Of a stretch of 64,000 nucleotides of DNA, positions 24,760 through 33,308 are shown in pieces. The DNA is from Chersky-840 sp963810195 (GTDB lineage Bacteria; Actinomycetota; Acidimicrobiia; Acidimicrobiales; UBA8190). Below the pieces are notes generated by a model. It did not search any database and was not told the origin of the DNA. It worked only from the letters and a program-made list of their open reading frames with translations. The translations under genes and the position numbers were made by a program. The first letter of the stretch is position 1; every line of letters begins with the position of its first letter. The stretch is taken from contig CAWEMO010000005.1 in NCBI GenBank assembly GCA_963810195.1, positions 558,001 to 622,000 of the forward strand. Reading direction: 5' to 3'.

Positions 24760-24785
24760 CCGGGCCCCACCGCGGTGGGGCCCGG
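24760..24785. terminator. 26-base perfect palindrome after tRNA-Gln
   Basis: CCGGGCCCCACC (24760-24771) and its exact complement (24774-24785) flank the dinucleotide GC. There is no T run. It lies ten bases beyond the tRNA CCA, so it is probably the transcript end of the gltX/tRNA-Gln region. Confidence 0.6.
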
Positions 24786-24973
24786 ACATGTCTTGCACTC
24801 CGGTCCGGTGGCCGACCGTCACCTGCTGACGGGCGCTCCGGTCGTGGCTGACCCGCCTGGGGCAGACGGCCGCGCCCACGTCTCCGTGCGCTCGTGTGGC
24901 CGTCGGACCTGGATTGCGCCGGGACGGGGATCGCGGTCGATCGGATAGGGTGGCTCGGCCCGAAAGGGTGCTC

Positions 24974-25049
24974 GGCCCCATCGTCTAGTGGCCAAGGACA
25001 CCACCCTCTCAAGGTGGAGACACGGGTTCGAATCCCGTTGGGGCTGCCA
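24974..25049 (+). tRNA. tRNA-Glu (anticodon CUC)
   Basis: The acceptor GGCCCCA (24974-24980) pairs with TGGGGCT (one G-U pair). The anticodon arm is CCACC-CTCTCAA-GGTGG with CTC, the T arm is ACGGG-TTCGAAT-CCCGT, and CCA is encoded at 25047-25049. Its 3' 45 bases are the crossover region of the adjacent element. Confidence 0.95.
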
Positions 25050-25050
25050 G
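25005..25050. repeat. Left attachment site (3' end of tRNA-Glu)
   Basis: The 46 bases from the anticodon loop through CCAG are repeated without mismatch at 37654-37699. The left copy completes the functional tRNA, the usual product of tyrosine-recombinase integration into a tRNA 3' end. Confidence 0.9.
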
Positions 25051-25070
25051 GGAAACCGCAGGTAGATGGC

Positions 25071-26224
25071 CTAGTCCGCTCGTGCGGTGGCAGCGGTCTT
25101 CAAACTTCGTCCGTCCCTTGTCCGTCTCAGTGGGACGACCTTGGCGCGTGCGGCCAGTTTTCCGAGAGCGTTGGCGAGCGCGCGATCGCGATCCTCCGTG
25201 GCGTGCTGGTAACGGAGAGCGGCAGTCGCACTGGTGTGACCTGCGCGCCGCATCAGCTCGGCGGTGCTGGCTCCGGTGGCCGCTGGCCACGTGAGCCCAC
25301 TATGCCGGAGATCGTGGAATCGGAGGTCGGGACGGTCGGCGGCTTGACGCGCCTTGTGCCAGACCCGGTCGATTGTTCTTGGTGACGCCGGATACTCACC
25401 GTCGCCAGGAAATAGCCACACTGGTCCTGCAAATCGGTTGAGGTGATCCCTTAGTACAGGTCGGACGTTCGGCGGGATTGTGATGGTGCGACGTCCAGCG
25501 TCAGTCTTGGGAGGTCCTTCGACATGTTTACCGTCAGTCTGGAGGACCCAGGTTCGTTCAATCTTGATGGTCTCGTGTAGAAGGTCGACGTCTTGAAGTT
25601 GTAATCCCAGGATTTCCCCGCGCCGGAGTTGGCACCAAGCTGCGAGCAACGGGGCACCAGTCGGTATCGCGCAGGAACAGCAGCGACAGCTACTGCTAGC
25701 TCGGCCACCGTCGCCACAGGACGCTCGGCAGCGCTCTCTGAGGACGCGTTCTTTACTTTGCATGGTGAGCGTCCGATGCGCTCGTCTTCGACTGCGGTCC
25801 GAAACATCGCGGCGAGCAATCGGTAGGCACCTGCTGCTGTGGCGGCATGGCTCCGGCTCACGTTGTTGTGCCATGTACGGATCGAGTTGGGCGTAACGGA
25901 TGCCAATAGCACGTCGCCGAACGTCGGAAAGATGTGTCGATCCAGGAGGTAGTCGTACTTGGATCGGGTGGTCGGTCTGAGATCGCGACCTTCGAGCCAC
26001 TCCGCAGCATAGAGCCGCAGGGTGATCCTGCCTGCTTCGGGGTCGATCCACTCGTTCTTTGCGATCGCAGCACTGTTGGCGATGAGCCAGCGCTCAGCGT
26101 CAACCTTCTTCTCGAACCGCTTGCTGCGCTCTCGGCCATCGGGACCTGTGTATCTCGCCTGCCAAGCAATCGTCTTCTTGCCCGTCCGTCGAGATTTGTC
26201 GATGCGCTTTTGAACGTGTGCCAT
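25071..26224 (-). pseudogene. Tyrosine integrase interrupted by a frameshift
   Basis: The N-terminal SAM-like domain reads in one frame from ATG 26224 (MAHVQKRIDKSRRTGKK; KYDYLLDRHIFPTFGDVLL) to about 25655. The catalytic domain continues in another frame: LLAAWCQLRRGEILGLQ (catalytic Arg), HDLRHSGLTW, MRRAGHTSATAALRYQHA (His and Tyr), ending at 25071. All active-site residues remain, so inactivation is recent, or the shift is an assembly error. It serves the tRNA-Glu attachment site beside it and follows the preceding gene by ATGA overlap. Confidence 0.85.
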
Positions 26225-26967
26225 CAGATTTCCTTCAACTTGGGTCTGCTGGATTTCGAGGACTTGGAGTTCGGAGGCTGGGCCTGCCTGGGGTCAGGTT
26301 TGGCGGAGGAGTTCGGTTGCATCGCCGCATCCTTGTCGGCTTCCAAGAGCCTTAGGGCTTTCCGAGTCAGTTGGCCGCCCGCCACACCCCGCCTTGTCCT
26401 GGAGAGCAGTCTCCGGCGCCGTGCCTCGCTAATGATGTCGCGTGTTGTTGATTGACTCTCGTGGATCTCGGCAGCGAGGCTCTTAGTAGGCGATGAGGTT
26501 GTCTCAACGAGCTGAAGGTACCTCACAACCATCCGGACGTAGAACATGTCTGGTCGTCCCGCCTTGCCGGGACGCCGGTTGAGCCGGAACTCGGATGCCT
26601 CCATCTCGACCCCGATGCCGATCTGCTGGCCGGCTGCCATGGCAGCACGGGCGCGTCGATGGAGATCGGCGAGGTGAACACTCCTGACGACCGCCGTGTT
26701 CAAGGGCTGACGAGGAGGCCACGGATAGAGACTGGCGGCTTCGATGGTCAAGGACAGGAGTTGTAGGCCATGGCTTCCAGCGTAGAAGCGGCCTGTAATG
26801 ATCCAATCCGGGCAGTCCTGAACGCGCCGCTCGATCGCCACAACGTCTTCCATCTCTTCCCAGGCGTGTGGGTGACCGGCAAGTTCTCGTAGCTCGAAAC
26901 CCGTCAGCCCGAGGGGATGGTTCTTGGGCACCCCACAATATTGATGGCAGCGAGCGATAGATGGCAA
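26224..26967 (-). CDS. Hypothetical protein with C-terminal helix-turn-helix-like segment, coupled to integrase
   Basis: The 247-residue protein has no family I can name. Residues 170-215 (KSLAAEIHESQSTTRDIISEARRRRLLSR, then GQLTRKALRLLE) look like a winged helix-turn-helix. The C-terminus is Lys/Ser-rich. It is translated just ahead of the integrase with an ATGA overlap, the position of excisionase or integration-control genes in actinobacterial elements, so it is a candidate control gene of the element (inference). Confidence 0.65.
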   Translation of the reverse strand: MPSIARCHQYCGVPKNHPLGLTGFELRELAGHPHAWEEMEDVVAIERRVQDCPDWIITGRFYAGSHGLQLLSLTIEAASLYPWPPRQPLNTAVVRSVHLADLHRRARAAMAAGQQIGIGVEMEASEFRLNRRPGKAGRPDMFYVRMVVRYLQLVETTSSPTKSLAAEIHESQSTTRDIISEARRRRLLSRTRRGVAGGQLTRKALRLLEADKDAAMQPNSSAKPDPRQAQPPNSKSSKSSRPKLKEI

Positions 26968-27072
26968 TACCCTATCGACTTATATCGACCGACAGCGCAA
27001 ACTAAGGCGTGATGACAACGCCTGATGAGTACTGAGCTTCCCCCACCCCAGCGGACAGGTTGGTTGTGTTGA

Positions 27073-27952
27073 TCATGCCGCGTGTGCGGCCTCGTAGTCG
27101 ACGGGACTGAGCATGTTGCAGTAGCTGTGGCGACGCTTGGGGTTGTACCAGACCTCGATCCAGTCGAAGATCGCCAGGGCAAGGTGTTGGCGAGACGTCC
27201 AGTGGTGCTCGTCGAGCAGCTCGAGCTGCAAAGTGCCGAAGAAGCTCTCGGCGACGGAGTTGTCGAAGCAATCGCCGACGGTTCCCATCGAGCTGAGCAA
27301 CCCCGCAGCCCGCAGGCGCCGGCCAAACGCCCACGACGTGTAGGTCGAGCCGTGGTCCGAGTGGGCCACCGTCTGGTCCTTCGGCGGCCGCCTCCGCCAG
27401 ATGGCCATCTGCAGAGCGTCGACCGCCAGTTCGGAGCGGATGTGATCCGCGATGGACCAGCCCACCACAATGCGGCTGAAGGCGTCGAGCACGACGGCCA
27501 AGTAGAGCTTCCCCTCCGGCGTGGGATGCTCGGTCACGTCCATGACCCAGAGCGTGTCAGGCCCTTCGGGGTCGAAGGCCCGGTTGACGAGGTCATCGGC
27601 GGGCTCCGCGGCGGGTGCACCCGTGACGCCGGCGGCGATAGATGCCGGCCACCTTCGCTTGGCGCATGAGCCGTTCGACGCGCTTTCTCGAGCACCGGAT
27701 GTCCTGACCGAGGCGCAGCTCGGCGTGCACCCTTGGCGATCCATACGAGCGCCTCGACATGCGGTGAATATCGACGATCGTGTCGCTCAGATAGGCGTCG
27801 TCGAGGTCCCGCTCGCTCACCGGATCTGCCTGCCAGCTGTAGTAGCCCGAGGTCGACACCTTCATGACCCGACAGCAGGTGGCCAGGGCAGGTCGCGGCA
27901 CACCTGGGCGATGAAGGTGTAGATCATTTTGGGAGGGCGTGGTCCTTGGCAA
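27073..27952 (-). pseudogene. IS3 OrfB transposase, frameshifted
   Basis: The first segment (27952 to about 27630) carries the HTH-21-like region (VMKVSTSGYYSWQADPVS; RRSYGSPRVHAEL). The second, in another frame down to 27073, carries the DDE integrase core: D in VMDVTEHPT, D in HSDHGSTYTS, E in SVAESFFG. The junction near 27620-27630 needs a one-base correction. This is in addition to the normal programmed OrfA-OrfB frameshift. Confidence 0.85.
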
Positions 27953-28211
27953 AGTAGGCGGCAGCGCGCTTCAGGATCTCGACCTCGGTCTTCGCCACCC
28001 GCAGCTCCCGACGCAGGCGGACCAGCTCCTCTCGCTCATCGGAGCTGAGTCCGTGACGCTTGCCGTCGTCGATGTCGGCCTGCTTCATCCAGTTACGCAG
28101 GCACGACTCGGCGATGCCGAGGTCCTCAGCGATCTTGGCGACAGGCTTTTCTCGGAGTCGGGCTAACTCGACAGCCCGCTGGCGGAACTCCGGTGGATGG
28201 GCTCTGGGCAT
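27924..28211 (-). CDS. IS3 OrfA transposase subunit
   Basis: The 95-residue protein has an HTH_Tnp_1 helix-turn-helix (MPRAHPPEFRQRAVELARL; KIAEDLGIAESCLRNWM) and a leucine-zipper-like tail (ELVRLRRELRVAKTEVEILKRA). It ends in AKDHALPK. The overlapping OrfB frame is the usual arrangement for programmed frameshifting. Confidence 0.9.
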   Translation of the reverse strand: MPRAHPPEFRQRAVELARLREKPVAKIAEDLGIAESCLRNWMKQADIDDGKRHGLSSDEREELVRLRRELRVAKTEVEILKRAAAYFAKDHALPK

Positions 28212-28281
28212 GTGGACATCCTTCCAAGAGCCGGCTCTCGCCGCCTCATGTTCGGTGTCCGTCAGAGCGGGGGAAGCTCAC

Positions 28282-28374
28282 GCCGGGTTCACGGTGACCC
28301 GGATGGAGAACTACTACATGAGAGGCCCTAAGCCGATGGGCTACATGTTCGAGGGGCTGGCCACCAAGTCGTGA
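28282..28374 (+). pseudogene. C-terminal fragment of an unknown protein, possibly a GNAT acetyltransferase
   Basis: Thirty codons begin at the IS3 right end: AGFTVTRMENYYMRGPKPMG and then YMFEGLATKS and stop. A GF-x(7)-YY pattern near the end resembles acetyltransferase C-termini (LGF...YY). The IS3 copy appears to have cut off the 5' part, which is not found on its other side, so a deletion is implied. Confidence 0.35.
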
Positions 28375-28878
28375 CCGAGCGCCAGTGAACGTAAGCAAGG
28401 GACGTTCAGGATGGTCAACCGGGTGCCGTCGCACTCGTCGTGTGACGCGAGTTCGCCCGTCCCACCATTCCGGCAAGACGGGCGAGCCATCATTCAGTTG
28501 TAACCAGCGACTCCGTGTAGGCGCCGAATCGACAGACGGACACTCAGCGAAGCTTTAGGCGCTCCGACCTCGTGCGGACCAGGACACTGCATCCCAGACA
28601 ATCGCACCTGTCACCACTGAGGAACATCCCGGTGCATTACCACCGGACGCCTGCCTGAAGCTACTCACACGGCGGCGCTGGAGATCAAACGAGTCATAGG
28701 CAAGACCTCCTGTCACTTCGGTTCCCAGTCTCCTGGGATCCTCCGCCCGATTGGTGCATCCCCACAATGGCTCCTCCCTGGCCGTGGGCCAAGGGTCGAA
28801 AGACCCTCTGGGCGGGAGCGAGCATGATCCGTGGCGGGTACCGAATGGAACGAGCTTCTCTTCGCGCTGGAATACGAC
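28375..28878. other. No recognisable gene
   Basis: About 500 bases between the gene fragment and uspA. Open frames on both strands are short and compositionally random. Nothing functional was recognised. Confidence 0.5.
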
Positions 28879-29331
28879 TTAGCTGGGGGTGCCAGCGTCG
28901 TGGTCGCCCATGTCCCTCACCACCGTGACCGGGCATGGAGCGTGGGTCACGCAGTGCTCGCTCACCGATCCGAGATGTCTGCCAGTCAACCCCCGATGGC
29001 TCCGGCCACCCACCACGAGGAGCGACGCTCCCCGGGCCGCGTTGAGGAGCACGGGGGCGGCCTGACCCTCGACCACGGTCACGGTGATGTCGATGCCAGG
29101 GTCGTCGCCGAGCACCTCGGCCACCTGCTCTTCAAGGGAGCGCCGAGCGTCGTCCCCGGAGTCGAAGGCGGGCGGGATTTCCCAGATCTCGGTGGTTGGG
29201 GATTCCCAGCAGGCGATGACCTGCAGGGACGCGCCGGTGAGCTTGGCCTGGCGGGCAGCCCAACGGAGGGCCTGGCGGGATGACGGGGAGCCGTCCACGC
29301 CCACCACGATCCTCTCGCCACCTCCATTCAT
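28879..29331 (-). CDS. Universal stress protein (UspA family)
   Basis: The 150-residue protein begins MNGGGERIVVGVDGSPSSRQ and ends with the ATP-binding loop GGRSHRGLTGRHLGSVSEHC, then HAPCPVTVV. That is the G-2x-G-9x-G(S/T) motif of ATP-binding Usp proteins. The start ATG 29331 has GAGGGGA just upstream. It is an accessory gene carried inside the integrated element. Confidence 0.93.
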   Translation of the reverse strand: MNGGGERIVVGVDGSPSSRQALRWAARQAKLTGASLQVIACWESPTTEIWEIPPAFDSGDDARRSLEEQVAEVLGDDPGIDITVTVVEGQAAPVLLNAARGASLLVVGGRSHRGLTGRHLGSVSEHCVTHAPCPVTVVRDMGDHDAGTPS

Positions 29332-29712
29332 GGGGTCCCCTCGTGCTCATGGCGCACGCCCCATCTTGCCCGCCCTCCGCCGACACCGCGCAACAGCCTC
29401 CAATCGTCGATCCCTGGGCAGTTCCGTGTTCGCTACTGGTGGCCGACCCATCCGGTAACGCTCCACCGATGCCGATGGGGAGACGGGACGCGTGCCTTTG
29501 ACTTTGGTGTTGACGTTGACTTGGATGTTGACGTTCCCTCTCTTCCTTTGGGTCTGTTGGGTTTTGAGGGAAAGAGATCGGGACGCGACAGACCCCGAGC
29601 ACGAAGCCCGGGGCCTGCCTCCCTCTCTTCCTTCGGGCCTTGCGGGTCCGTCGGTCAAGAGCATCAGAATACCAACGAAAGGCCTGGGTCCTGGAAGTAG
29701 ATTTCGGTGAAG
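29332..29712. other. No recognisable gene; short degenerate repeat
   Basis: Both strands have only low-quality open frames. Around 29500-29535 there is a degenerate tandem TTGACGTTGACTTGGATG-type repeat. It may contain the uspA promoter, but no convincing -35/-10 pair was found. Confidence 0.4.
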
Positions 29713-29934
29713 ATGAAAGAGCCCGAGATCGACACTGTTATCTGGCGCTAGCTCTGCAGCCTGATCGAGTTCATCTATGCAGACTGGCGGGTAGTGCACC
29801 GCCGCGGAGATCGACTTGCGGCAGCAGAACTCGCGCAGGGGGCCGGACTTCAGGTTGTACCCGCTCCCGACGGTATGTCCAAGTGGGTCCGCGATCCTGG
29901 TTCCCAGCGCGTCCCGCCCGGCGTAGTCTCATAA
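29713..29934 (+). pseudogene. Small gene interrupted by an in-frame TAG
   Basis: ATG 29713 opens MKEPEIDTVIWR, then TAG at 29749-29751. The same frame continues LCSLIEFIYADWRVVHRRGD and RLAAAELAQGAGLQVVPAPDG to TAA at 29934. The downstream part is strongly protein-like in residue pattern. Either the gene is dead, translation restarts downstream, or the codon is an error. Family unknown. Confidence 0.45.
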
Positions 29935-30078
29935 GAGAACTCTACGCTCTCGTGCGGCGTCTGGGATCAATGCCGCCGACCCCTCCGTTTCTGGTGATCG
30001 GCAGTATCGGTTACAACGAGAAGGCCAACCGCATTGTGGCAATGATGGTGATCTCGAGGCTGTGGGAAGCCTTGGCGG

Positions 30079-30336
30079 TCATGATTCTTGGCGCCAGCCC
30101 AACGAGGTTGGAAGAGGGAGATCCGAGGGCGAGCTTGGTGTCGCCTCAGTGCGAGGAGGCGCGAGCGAAATCCGTTCGACACGTTGCACATCTTCTGAGC
30201 GAACGACGAGGCAGGTTCCAGCGGGATCGAGAAATACGATCCAGGGATCACGGCGTATGCACTCGACGGCTTGGACCTCCTCAGATCGGGGATGGTCAGA
30301 ACCATTCTGCCGGTAGACGACCCGAAAGACACTCAT
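30079..30336 (-). CDS. Small conserved-looking protein, function unknown
   Basis: ATG 30336 follows GGAAGAGA; 85 residues. MSVFRVVYRQNGSDHPRSEE, VECIRRDPWIVFLDPAG and VVRSEDVQRVERI alternate in the manner of a small beta-rich fold. I have an impression of similar short unnamed actinobacterial proteins but no family name. The last 30 residues are Pro/Ser-rich. Confidence 0.6.
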   Translation of the reverse strand: MSVFRVVYRQNGSDHPRSEEVQAVECIRRDPWIVFLDPAGTCLVVRSEDVQRVERISLAPPRTEATPSSPSDLPLPTSLGWRQES

Positions 30337-30548
30337 GAGCGCTCTCTTCCTGCCGACTTCGCTTGGGTCGACGCCCTCCTGCCAGCCCATTCCGTCCGAC
30401 GTCGGTAATCATCGGCACAGCCGCTTCGTTCCTTGACGGAGGGTGGCCAGGGCGTTTGGGGTGCATGGCTTGGTATCGGTCCAGGTATGTCTATCGGGGG
30501 AAGTTACGATGCCCGAACTCGACCGGCGGTTACCGCGATGGCGTGGGT

Positions 30549-31049
30549 TCAGGTGGAGCTGACGGTGATGTGCAGCGCCCAAATCCTGACCAAGGCCGGA
30601 CAGGGCTGTCCCGGCAGGCACAGAACTCCGCCGGTGGCGGACACGGTGGCCTGGCCCACACCCACCGCGCGCAGGTCGGCGTCGAGTCTGCCCGTGGACT
30701 GCCGTTCCACGTTCACGACCTCCACGATGCTCGAATCGCTCGACGGTGTGTCCCAGCGGAACCCGGGATCGAGCACGATGTGGATGGTGGCGCCGACGTG
30801 GGTGGTCACGGTGCAGGGTTCGGGCTGGGCGGTGATCGCCACATCGGGGCTGATCACCACGCCGCAGGGCGGGACCGCTGGTCCTGTCGTGGTGGGGCCG
30901 CTCGACGCACTGCTGGTCGAAGGGCTAGTGGTGGGGCTGCCCGTGGGCGGAACGCCCGACGAGTCACACGCCGCCAACAGGGCCGCTAGGGCTGAAACGG
31001 CCAGGACCAGGGGAAGGTTGCCGAACACACGCCGGTCCGATCTGGGCAC
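30549..31049 (-). CDS. Secreted lipoprotein, function unknown
   Basis: The 166-residue protein has a lipoprotein signal peptide ending LAALLAAC (lipobox, Cys at about residue 28). A Ser/Thr/Pro linker follows, then a compact domain with several cysteines (PPCGVVIS, EPCTVTTHVGATIHIVLD, GGVLCLPGQPC). The domain has an Ig- or BIG-like look (GQATVSATGG). It is carried by the element. Confidence 0.75.
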   Translation of the reverse strand: MPRSDRRVFGNLPLVLAVSALAALLAACDSSGVPPTGSPTTSPSTSSASSGPTTTGPAVPPCGVVISPDVAITAQPEPCTVTTHVGATIHIVLDPGFRWDTPSSDSSIVEVVNVERQSTGRLDADLRAVGVGQATVSATGGVLCLPGQPCPALVRIWALHITVSST

Positions 31050-31193
31050 CTGCCGAGTCTTTCACTGGCCTCTTGCACAATCGGTCCAGGGGGGATCTAA
31101 TGGTGTTGGTCCCGAGCGGCTGAAGGGCGGTTGAAAGATTGCCCTGAAGGTCACTCGGGACCTCTGCGCGCCGTGGGGAACGGTGCCCGGATC

Positions 31194-31385
31194 TCAACCT
31201 GCGATCAGCCCTGCCAGCGCGTAGGTCGGATGCCGGTCCAAGTTGTGCCGTGCGCGGTCATACCGCCTCGTAGTCCTGGGGTCTGCATGCCCGGCGGCGT
31301 CCTGGACGTCACGAAGGCTGGCTCCAGCGTCTAGAGACAGGGTCACGAACGCGTGCCGCAGGTCGTGAGTATGGAGGCTGCCTGC
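31194..31385 (-). pseudogene. C-terminal fragment of another tyrosine recombinase
   Basis: After an in-frame TGA at 31386-31388, the frame reads HTHDLRHAFVTLSLDAGASL, then QDAAGHADPRTTRRYDRARH, and stops at 31194. The HxLRH, GH and RRY active-site motifs identify a tyrosine recombinase whose upstream two-thirds is gone. It is distinct from the integrases at 25071 and 32221. Confidence 0.8.
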
Positions 31386-31390
31386 TCACC

Positions 31391-31759
31391 TCATGCCGGG
31401 ATCAATGGATGCCGGTCGCCTGGTTCTCCAAAGAAGCCCAGCTTCAAGTGCTCCAGGATCGACTGTCCATTCACCGCAGTCGCGGCAAATGCGTGCGGAT
31501 TGCCGTCCTTGTCGCGCACAATCAACTCGAAGGGTTCTGGAGCGCTCTTGGCGTAGTCAGACATAGCAATCATGCTCACCAGGATCTCAAATCCGCCTTT
31601 CGGGTCCTCTTTGAGGAGCACGTCCACCCCAGACGAACCACCCAGCTCCACGTCGACTTCCTCCACTGCATCTGGCAGCACGGGATCAACTTCAACGAGG
31701 TCGGTCTCCTCCACGAGTCTCTGAGCGACGTCGTCGGGAACTCTGATGATCGGTCCCAT
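31391..31759 (-). CDS. Hypothetical acidic protein
   Basis: ATG 31759 follows GGAGGCGGAGAC; 122 residues. The sequence opens MGPIIRVPDDVAQRLVEETD, is rich in Asp/Glu/Val and ends with DKDGNPHAFAATAVNGQSIL. No family recognised. The C-terminus abuts the recombinase fragment, so the protein may be natural or fused by rearrangement. Confidence 0.6.
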   Translation of the reverse strand: MGPIIRVPDDVAQRLVEETDLVEVDPVLPDAVEEVDVELGGSSGVDVLLKEDPKGGFEILVSMIAMSDYAKSAPEPFELIVRDKDGNPHAFAATAVNGQSILEHLKLGFFGEPGDRHPLIPA

Positions 31760-31808
31760 GTCTCCGCCTCCATTTACCTCTTGTGGACACAGTGCCTTGA
31801 ACTTGTCG

Positions 31809-32138
31809 TCAGCCCAGAGGGCGTCGCACTTGGATCTCGACGTCATACGACCACAGTTCACTGTGGGTACCTACGGGGGGACGACTCTCACCCTCACGTG
31901 ACGCTCCCCGGTGGCCATGGGCGAAGGCCGGTGAGGTCACCCACGCCTCGAAGGCCTCCTTGTCGCGCCACCGCGTCACGACGAGCCAGGTGAGCCGGTC
32001 GTCGGTGGGGCGGAGTAGCTCGAACCCCTCGAAGCCCTCGGCGTTGTCCACGGCACCGGCTCGGTCAGCGAATCGGCGGGCCAGCTCTTCGCCGCCGCTC
32101 TCGGGCACGGTGATGGCATTGATGCGGATGACGGTCAT
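31809..32138 (-). CDS. Antibiotic-biosynthesis-monooxygenase (ABM) domain protein
   Basis: The 109-residue dimeric alpha-beta barrel type protein opens MTVIRINAITVPESGGEELARRF. FEGFELLRPTDD and WLVVTRWRDKEAFEAWVTSPAF are the ABM signature. The family includes MhuD/HmoA haem-degrading enzymes as well as quinol monooxygenases, and the residues seen here do not decide which. The last 15 residues read beyond the domain. Confidence 0.88.
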   Translation of the reverse strand: MTVIRINAITVPESGGEELARRFADRAGAVDNAEGFEGFELLRPTDDRLTWLVVTRWRDKEAFEAWVTSPAFAHGHRGASREGESRPPVGTHSELWSYDVEIQVRRPLG

Positions 32139-32220
32139 GGCCCCATCATCGCCCGGATTGACCGATACGAGGCCCCGGTAAGCTGCTTATGAGAATGTGT
32201 GTTCTAACAAGGTCCCAAGC

Positions 32221-33186
32221 GTGACCGACAACCTCCCAGCCACCCCCGACGACCTCCTGCCCGTCCCCGTCGAGGACCCCGCCCGGCACCCGGTCGCCGT
32301 CTACCTCGCCCGCCTGGCTCCCGGGTCCCGCCGATCCCAGAAGGCTGCCCTGGAGGTCATGGCCAGGCTCCTCACCAGCGACCGCTTGGGGGCCATGGAG
32401 CTTCCTTGGCACCACCTCGGCTACCAGCACACCCAGGCCCTGCGCGCTGCCCTCGCTGACCGCTACAGCCCGGCCACGGCCAACCGTCACCTCGCCGCCC
32501 TGCGCGGGGTGCTCCGCGAGGCGTGGCGCCTCGGGCTCATGTCCGCAGAGGACCTCCAGCGCGCCATCGACCTCCCCACCGTCCGGGGTGAGCGCCTCCC
32601 CCGGGGCCGGGCCCTGTCGCGTGGCGAACTGCGGGCTCTGTTCGAGTCCTGTCGCGGAGGAAGCCCAGCCGACGCCCGTGACGCCGCCCTCATGGGGGTC
32701 CTTTACGCCGCCGGACTGCGGCGGGCCGAGGTCGTGGCGCTCGAAGTGTCGGACTACGACCCCGAGACCGGTGCCCTCATCGTCAGGGGAAAGGGCAACA
32801 AGGAGCGCATCGCCTACATCGACAACGGTGCTGCTAACGCCGTACGTGAGTGGATGGCGCTTCGCGGGGACGCTCCCGGCCCGCTGTTCTGCCCCGTGAC
32901 CCAGACCGGAGAGGTGGTCATCCGGCTCATGACGGACCAGGCCGTGTACGGCATCCTTCAGACCCGAGCCGACAAGGCAAACGTGCGGGCATTTTCACCC
33001 CACGACTTGCGGCGGTCGTGTGTCTCGGACCTGCTGGACGCTGGAGTCGACATCAGCGTGGTCCAACGGTTCGTGGGGCACGCCAACGTCACGACAACGG
33101 CCAGATACGACCGACGCGGGGAGCAAGCGAAGAAGAAGGCCGCCAAGTCCCTTCAGGTTCCATTCGTGACCTCGGACGCAACCTGA
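32221..33186 (+). CDS. Tyrosine recombinase (XerC/phage-integrase type), intact
   Basis: GTG 32221 is chosen for AAGG seven to ten bases upstream; ATG 32197 is an in-frame alternative. The 321-residue protein has an N-terminal core-binding domain (HPVAVYLARLAPGSRRSQKA) and a complete catalytic domain. Catalytic Arg is in YAAGLRRAEVVAL and Lys in GKGNKERIAYI. HDLRRSCVSDLL follows (HxLRR), then GHANVTTTARYDRR with His and Tyr. No attachment sites of its own were found. It is the only intact recombinase in the element. Confidence 0.92.
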   Translation: MTDNLPATPDDLLPVPVEDPARHPVAVYLARLAPGSRRSQKAALEVMARLLTSDRLGAMELPWHHLGYQHTQALRAALADRYSPATANRHLAALRGVLREAWRLGLMSAEDLQRAIDLPTVRGERLPRGRALSRGELRALFESCRGGSPADARDAALMGVLYAAGLRRAEVVALEVSDYDPETGALIVRGKGNKERIAYIDNGAANAVREWMALRGDAPGPLFCPVTQTGEVVIRLMTDQAVYGILQTRADKANVRAFSPHDLRRSCVSDLLDAGVDISVVQRFVGHANVTTTARYDRRGEQAKKKAAKSLQVPFVTSDAT

Positions 33187-33308
33187 AGGGCGTGTGGGGT
33201 CAGTGGCTCGGGCGTACGCCCTGCCAGACTTCCCAGCCAGTGAGGTCGATGGACGCAGGTCCGCTCGACCAGGAACGAACTACCCGGCTTGTGCGTCAAA
33301 CTCCGTTG

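Larger units (their letters stand above)
27033..28280 (-). mobile_element. IS3-family insertion sequence, copy 1
   Basis: The terminal repeats begin TGAGCTTCCCCC at 27033 and, inverted, at 28280. They share a further CGGACA after seven variable bases. The 1248-bp body holds orfA and a frameshifted orfB on the minus strand. No clear target duplication is seen at the flanks. Length and gene order are those of IS3 elements. Confidence 0.85.

Noticed and set aside
29640..30338. 232-codon plus-strand frame
   Set aside because: Compositionally random and overlapping the better supported small minus-strand gene at 30079-30336.
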